Positions 59,047 through 64,000 of a DNA stretch of 64,000 nucleotides are shown in pieces; within the stretch, counting starts at the first letter, position 1; every line of letters starts with the position of its first letter. The notes below the pieces were generated by a model that ran no database searches, was not told where the DNA came from, and saw nothing but the letters and a program-made list of their open reading frames with translations. The stretch spans positions 1,364,001-1,428,000 of the forward strand of contig NZ_CP087588.1 of the NCBI RefSeq assembly GCF_020985305.1. Direction: 5' to 3'. Source of the stretch: Croceicoccus sp. Ery15. Lineage in GTDB: Bacteria; Pseudomonadota; Alphaproteobacteria; Sphingomonadales; Sphingomonadaceae. Position numbers and translations under genes: made by a program.

Positions 59047-62000
59047 CGTTCCGGCCCCGTTGCCCTGCAGGCTGCGAACGATGTAATCGGTCAATCGCGT
59101 AAGTTGCGGATCGTGCAGCAGGGCATGATGGCCGCAATCGAAGTGATAGACTTCCACCCCCGCGCAATGATTGCTCCAGCCGCCGGTGCCGGTGGGATCG
59201 ACGAAGGTTGCCCAGAAGTTCTCGGCAATCGTGCCGCTGGCGCGGGTCCAGTGAATGGTTGCCGCAATATCGCTGGAAACATAGGATTTCTGCGCCTTTT
59301 CCGCCCGATCCTCGGCCAGACGCAGCCGGTATTCCAGCTCGGACTCTCCCTTCCGGCGTGTCGGCAGATAGCCGAACATACGGCGGGCGCGAAACTGCAA
59401 ATGGCCTGGCACCTTACGCAGGGGCAGGCTGGCAATCTCGTCGAAATGACTGCGCCAGCGGGCACGCTGGCTGGTCAGATACATTGTGCCGGGCGCATAG
59501 GCATCGACCACCCACAAGGTCTCTACCGTCTGACCCAGCCGTTCCAGCACTGCCGCCACTTCTACCGCCAGATTACCCCCGGACGAAAAGCCGATTATCG
59601 TGAACGGCCCATCGGGCTGCAGGCGCTGCATCATATCCGCGACGATTTCGGCATAATCCTGCATCGTGGGCCAGCGGGTTTTGCCAAAGTCCAGATCGTG
59701 CAATTCAAACGCATAGACCGCACGGTCATCGCCCAGTTTTTGGGCCATATTTTCGAACTGCAGTGCAACCCCGCCCGCGCCGGGAATGCAGAATATCGCT
59801 TGCTGCCCCGGACTGCCGCGCAGGCGGACCAGCCCGTCGGGCAAATCCGCCGCGCCGCCGACTGGCAGGCGTTCGGCGATCTTGCGGATCGTCCGCCCCT
59901 CTACAACCGACCGGACCGGGAAGCGTAAGCCCATTTGCTGCTCCACACGTACCAGCATTTGCAGGGCGAGCAGCGAATGGCCGCCCAATGCGAAGAAATC
60001 GTCGTCGATCCCCACTTGCGCAATGCCCAGCATGTCTTGCCAGATCATTGCCATCGCGACCTCGATCTCGTTACGCGGGGGCGCGTGGTTGCGGCTGCTC
60101 TGCGCAGGCAATGGATCGGGCAGCGCCTTGCGGTCGATCTTGCCGCTGGGCGTCAACGGCAGCGCGTCGAGCGGCATGAAAATCGCAGGCACCATATAGG
60201 CAGGCAGGCTGTTCGCCAGATCCGCCTGCCACTGCGCGACATCGGGAACCCCGCCCTCTGCCACCACATAGGCGACCAGCTGCGCGCCCTGCATCGCATC
60301 TTCGCGCGCGATCACCACGCATTGCGAGACGCCCGAAAGCGTTTCCAGCCGCGCCTCGATCTCCCCCAGTTCGATGCGCTGGCCGCGGATTTTCACCTGA
60401 AAATCGCTGCGGCCCAGATATTCGATCGCGCCATCGGGAAGATAGCGGCCGATATCGCCGGTTTTGTACAGTCGCGCGCCTTCGCCGTCTGCGAACGGAT
60501 CAGCGACAAAACGTTCCGCCGTCAGTTCGGGCCGGTTCAGATAGCCGCGCCCGACCTGTACGCCGCCAATGTGGATATGGCCGACAGCGCCATGCGCCAC
60601 GGGGCGCATGTGATCGTCGAGGATGTGGATCGCCGTATTGGCGACCGGCCGGCCGATCGGCACGACCGTCCTTTCGCCGCCACGCTGACAGGTCCAATGC
60701 GTCACATCGACCGCAGCCTCGGTCGGGCCATAAAGGTTGTGAAGGTCGGCATCGGCGAAGCGGGCGAAGAAAGCCTGTTGCAGATCATGGCTCAACGCCT
60801 CGCCGCTGCAGATCACGCGTCGGATCGACGTGCATTCGTCTGCCGCCGGCTCCTCCAGGAAAACGCGCAGCATCGAGGGCACGAAATGCAGCGTTGTAAT
60901 GCCGCTCTGACGGATAAGGTCGGCCAGATAGGCGCTGTCGCGATGCCCTTCGGGCCGCGCAATCACCAGACGCGCGCCCACCATCAGCGGCCAGAAGAAT
61001 TCCCAGACCGAAACGTCGAAGCTGAACGGTGTTTTCTGCAACACGCGATCACCCGCAGTCAGCCCGTATTCGGCCTGCATCCAGTTCAGCCGGTTCACGA
61101 TACCGCGATGTTCGTTCATCGCCGCCTTGGGCCGTCCCGTCGATCCAGAGGTAAAGATGACATAGGCAAGGTCGCCGGGCGCGTTTTCGACCTCCGGGCG
61201 CGTATCAGCCTCGCTCTCAAGCCCGGCGCCATCGGGTTCCAGTTCGATGACGGCACCCGTGAATGCGGGCAGGCCATCGCGCAGATGCGGCTGGCACAGC
61301 ACCACGCGCGGGGCGGCATCGTCCAGCATATCGGCCAGACGCGCCGACGGCAGCGCAGGGTCGAGCGGCGCATAGGCCCCGCCCGCCTTCAGCACGGCAT
61401 AGATCGCAACGACCATCTCAAGGCTGCGATCGGCACAAATCCCCACCAGCACATCGGGCCCGACGCCCGAACGGCGCAAGACATGGGCCAGCCGGTTCGC
61501 CCGCCGGTCCAGTTCGCCATAGCTGAGCGTCTTGCCCTCGAAATCCAGCGCTATCGCGTCGGGCGAGCGCGCGGCCTGCGCCTCGAATGCGGCATGCAGA
61601 CGCTCGGGCGTGCCATAATCAACCCGCGTATCGTTGAATCGATGCAACAGGCGTGTACGTTCGCCGTCCGACAAATGCTCGACGGCGTTCAGCGATGCCG
61701 CATTCTCGCCTTCCAGCAAATCGGCAAGGCTGGTCAGCACCGCCTCTACACTCGCACACAAATCGGCGGGGGCGACGGGCGCGCGGGCCTGTGCCTCCAG
61801 CATAAAATCATCACCCAGATCGTCGACCGACAATTCCAGCGCGAAATTGGTACGTTCTTCAAACGCCAGAAGTTCAAGGCCCATTTGCGCAATGGCGGCC
61901 CCCATGGCGTGAACGCCCGTATGCGCCTCGTCACCCCTGATCTGCACATGGCGGAAATTGATGAGCGCGTTGAACAGCGGCGCGCCCGCACCAAGGCCGG

Positions 62001-64000
62001 TGCAATTCTGCGCCATCGACAGCGCCGCATGTTCATGCCGCAACAGGCCTGCCAATGCGCCATGCATGTCCGACAGCGCATCGCCGACCGGCCGGTCGCC
62101 CAGCCGCAGGCGTACAGGCAGCGTGTTGATCATCGGACCGAAAATATTGCGCGCATTCTCGCCCGCTTGCATCCGGCCGAACAGAACCGTGCCGAATGTC
62201 ACATCCTCCCGCCCCGAACTGCGTGCGAGCACGATACCCCATGCAAGGTGGAACAGGCTGGCGACGCTGACGCCCCTGCCTTTGGCGAGGCTGCGCAATC
62301 GTGCCGCCAATCCGCCGCCCAGCCGCAGCCGCGCCTCATCGATCCCGGCGTCAGATGCGGTTTCGCCCAGCGCAAAGCCGATCGTCGGCTCGTCCACATC
62401 GCCCAGAGTTTCGCGGAAATATGCACGCGAAACATCGCTTTGCGCCTTTTCCTTCGTATGCGCCACGAAATGCCTGAACGGCAGAGGTTCGGGCAGTGAC
62501 GCCCCCTGATCGGCCATCAGCGCGATGATCTCGCCGCTCATCAACTCGTCGGTGGTGTGGTCCTCTATCAGGTGGTGATGCGAACGCAGGATCAGCCAGC
62601 GGTCGTTTGCCTTGTCATGCGCATAAAACAGGCGAATGGTGGGCGCGCGGTCGACGAGCAGGCGATGGCGGCGCATATCGAACCGCGCCAGCAATTGCGC
62701 TGCAATGTCGCCGCCCGCGGGATCGAGCGCGAGTTCCTCCACCGGAACCTGCGCCTGGCGGCACACCACCTGCACCGGCACGTGCAACCCTTCGCCCAGA
62801 AAGGCGCTGCGCAAAATGTCATGCCGGTCCACCACGGCCTGCATCGCCGCGGCATATCGCATCACCTGTTCGCGCGAAGTCGCCGCCATCAGCGTGGTGA
62901 CCAGATAGGGATCGCCCTTGGCCGTCACACGATGGTGATAAAGGATGCCTTCCTGCAGCGGGGTCAGCGGATAGATATCCTGAATATTCGCCGCGCCGCC
63001 CGGTATCGTGCGTTCGATCGTCGCGATTTCCCCTGCCGACAGATCGACAAGGTCCAGCATATCGGGCCGGATCGACGGGCAGTTGGCAGGGATGCGGCTG
63101 TGGCCCGAGAAACCCTCGGGCACATAGACCGTCGCCATTTCCGCCATGGCCGCGACAGTCGGGTTTAGAAAGATATCCCCTGCCGACAGGGTCAGCCCTG
63201 CGGCGCGCAGGCGTTGCAGCACCTCGATCACCAGCAGCGAGTAACCGCCCAGTTCGAAGAAATCGTCCTGTGCGCCCACGCGGTCCACGCGCAGCACATC
63301 GCGCCAGATACCCGCGATCAGTTCCTGCCGCGGCCCTTCTGGCGCGACAAAAGCAGCGCTGGCCTGCGCCTCACCCGGTTCGGGCAGTTTCGCCCGGTCG
63401 AGCTTCCCGTTCTCGGTCAGTGGCAACTGGTCCATCGGCACGAAATGCGACGGGACCATGTAGTCGGGCAGACCCGCACGCAAATTTGCACGCAGGCGCG
63501 GAACCAGTGCATCCATCGCCTCGTCCGTGACGAGATAGGCCACAATCCGCTGCTCGCCCGCGCAATCGGGACGGGCAATCACCGCGACATTGGCAATGGC
63601 CGGATCGGCGGCAATCTGCGCTTCGATCTCGCCCAGTTCGATGCGGAAGCCGCGGATTTTCACCTGATGATCGGCGCGGCCCAGATATTCGACCTCGCCC
63701 TCCTCGTTCCGCAGGGCAAGGTCGCCCGTGCGATACAGCCGCGCGCCCGCCACTTCGGAAAAGGGATCGGGCAGGAACCGTTCTGCCGTCAGTTCGGGGC
63801 GGTTGAGATAGCCCGACGCCACCCCCGCGCCGCCGACATAGATTTCGCCGCACACGCCGGTGGGGGACGGCTGCATCCCCTCGTCCAGAATGTGCATGGT
63901 CAGGTCGGGGATCGGCTCTCCGATGATGCTGCCGCGTCCTGCGTCCAGATCGCGCATGGAGACCGGGCGGTATGTGACATGCACGGTCGTCTCGGTAATG
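58939..64000 (-). CDS. Non-ribosomal peptide synthetase, terminal modules (cut by window edge)
   Basis: At least 1687 residues, open to the edge. Order: C-terminal half of an adenylation domain (ITETTVHVTYRP at the edge; YRTGDLALR near 90), carrier domain (DDFFELGGYSLL, Ser249 of the fragment), condensation domain (HHHLIEDH near 468), complete adenylation domain (about 790-1300; A3 motif FTSGSTGRPKA near 943), carrier domain (FFALGGHSLL near 1336), thioesterase (GFSSGGNL near 1465, VVDAYAP, and His in DCGHHALLHD). The ten specificity residues read by hand are D-V-W-H-I-S-L-V-D-K, matching serine (EntF is DVWHFSLVDK). So the last residue is probably Ser, released by hydrolysis or cyclisation. 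Confidence 0.92.
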   Translation of the reverse strand, partial: ITETTVHVTYRPVSMRDLDAGRGSIIGEPIPDLTMHILDEGMQPSPTGVCGEIYVGGAGVASGYLNRPELTAERFLPDPFSEVAGARLYRTGDLALRNEEGEVEYLGRADHQVKIRGFRIELGEIEAQIAADPAIANVAVIARPDCAGEQRIVAYLVTDEAMDALVPRLRANLRAGLPDYMVPSHFVPMDQLPLTENGKLDRAKLPEPGEAQASAAFVAPEGPRQELIAGIWRDVLRVDRVGAQDDFFELGGYSLLVIEVLQRLRAAGLTLSAGDIFLNPTVAAMAEMATVYVPEGFSGHSRIPANCPSIRPDMLDLVDLSAGEIATIERTIPGGAANIQDIYPLTPLQEGILYHHRVTAKGDPYLVTTLMAATSREQVMRYAAAMQAVVDRHDILRSAFLGEGLHVPVQVVCRQAQVPVEELALDPAGGDIAAQLLARFDMRRHRLLVDRAPTIRLFYAHDKANDRWLILRSHHHLIEDHTTDELMSGEIIALMADQGASLPEPLPFRHFVAHTKEKAQSDVSRAYFRETLGDVDEPTIGFALGETASDAGIDEARLRLGGGLAARLRSLAKGRGVSVASLFHLAWGIVLARSSGREDVTFGTVLFGRMQAGENARNIFGPMINTLPVRLRLGDRPVGDALSDMHGALAGLLRHEHAALSMAQNCTGLGAGAPLFNALINFRHVQIRGDEAHTGVHAMGAAIAQMGLELLAFEERTNFALELSVDDLGDDFMLEAQARAPVAPADLCASVEAVLTSLADLLEGENAASLNAVEHLSDGERTRLLHRFNDTRVDYGTPERLHAAFEAQAARSPDAIALDFEGKTLSYGELDRRANRLAHVLRRSGVGPDVLVGICADRSLEMVVAIYAVLKAGGAYAPLDPALPSARLADMLDDAAPRVVLCQPHLRDGLPAFTGAVIELEPDGAGLESEADTRPEVENAPGDLAYVIFTSGSTGRPKAAMNEHRGIVNRLNWMQAEYGLTAGDRVLQKTPFSFDVSVWEFFWPLMVGARLVIARPEGHRDSAYLADLIRQSGITTLHFVPSMLRVFLEEPAADECTSIRRVICSGEALSHDLQQAFFARFADADLHNLYGPTEAAVDVTHWTCQRGGERTVVPIGRPVANTAIHILDDHMRPVAHGAVGHIHIGGVQVGRGYLNRPELTAERFVADPFADGEGARLYKTGDIGRYLPDGAIEYLGRSDFQVKIRGQRIELGEIEARLETLSGVSQCVVIAREDAMQGAQLVAYVVAEGGVPDVAQWQADLANSLPAYMVPAIFMPLDALPLTPSGKIDRKALPDPLPAQSSRNHAPPRNEIEVAMAMIWQDMLGIAQVGIDDDFFALGGHSLLALQMLVRVEQQMGLRFPVRSVVEGRTIRKIAERLPVGGAADLPDGLVRLRGSPGQQAIFCIPGAGGVALQFENMAQKLGDDRAVYAFELHDLDFGKTRWPTMQDYAEIVADMMQRLQPDGPFTIIGFSSGGNLAVEVAAVLERLGQTVETLWVVDAYAPGTMYLTSQRARWRSHFDEIASLPLRKVPGHLQFRARRMFGYLPTRRKGESELEYRLRLAEDRAEKAQKSYVSSDIAATIHWTRASGTIAENFWATFVDPTGTGGWSNHCAGVEVYHFDCGHHALLHDPQLTRLTDYIVRSLQGNGAGTLKCDGGQDVAVKHAPATVETLACRTDGRNIRLDLN

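Noticed and set aside
59935..62499. An 854-codon plus-strand frame opposite the NRPS
   Set aside because: Antisense shadow of the NRPS; His/Arg-rich with no domain.

Overview
The window looks like the chromosome of a GC-rich alphaproteobacterium of the order Sphingomonadales (an Erythrobacteraceae- or Novosphingobium-like organism). This rests on gene content and protein style (UrcA-like secreted protein, PutA without a DNA-binding domain, transglutaminase/ATP-grasp operon, glutathione-dependent formaldehyde pathway, TraA/TraC/TraD mobilization genes). It is an inference; no 16S gene is present.

Layout. 0-23.2 kb is core chromosome: an edge-truncated small gene, guaA, an UrcA-like gene, gyrB, a ROK sugar kinase, a three-gene transglutaminase / ATP-grasp-alpha-E / transglutaminase operon, proC divergent from putA, a secreted glycoside-hydrolase-like lipoprotein, a formaldehyde-detoxification operon (frmA, a VOC protein, fghA) and a divergent LysR regulator.

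23.2-44.6 kb is a mobilizable genomic island inserted at the 3' end of tRNA-Tyr(GTA). Its right end has a P4-type integrase next to the intact tRNA. Its left end has an imperfect copy of the tRNA 3' end (25 of 28 positions) followed by two excisionase/AlpA-like genes. Copies of a CCCCCACAYT decamer lie just inside both ends and look like integrase arm sites. The centre is a mobilization module (traD, traC, a probable oriT nick site, traA, a DUF6118-like gene) with no type IV secretion genes. Around it is stress-type cargo: an SLC13 permease, NhaA, a transglutaminase, a GH130 phosphorylase with a two-domain glycosyltransferase, a second IF-1, CspA, an orphan ParS/MbcA-type antitoxin, and many tiny proteins. 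Several tiny proteins form paralogous families. A three-gene set (degenerate cold-shock protein, YFDLV-motif protein, VGPYxYT-motif protein) occurs twice in the same order, facing inward from both sides of the island. This is the best candidate for an undescribed system.

44.6-52.2 kb returns to core genes: tRNA-Tyr, an RlmB-type rRNA methyltransferase, an unknown lipoprotein, HU, Lon, YbaB and DnaX.

52.2-64 kb is an iron-acquisition locus: exbB-exbD-tonB, a siderophore receptor, a PiuC-type hydroxylase, a ferric-reductase-like membrane protein, a PepSY protein, an EntD-type phosphopantetheinyl transferase, and the 3' end of a non-ribosomal peptide synthetase. The last NRPS module reads as C-A(Ser)-PCP-TE, like EntF, preceded by at least one more module. 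A cyclic or linear Ser-containing siderophore is the most economical reading.

Three island genes (the glycosyltransferase, nhaA and the ParS-like antitoxin) have coding similarity running upstream of any usable start codon. For two of them a one-base change in a T run would repair the reading frame, so check for assembly errors before interpreting.
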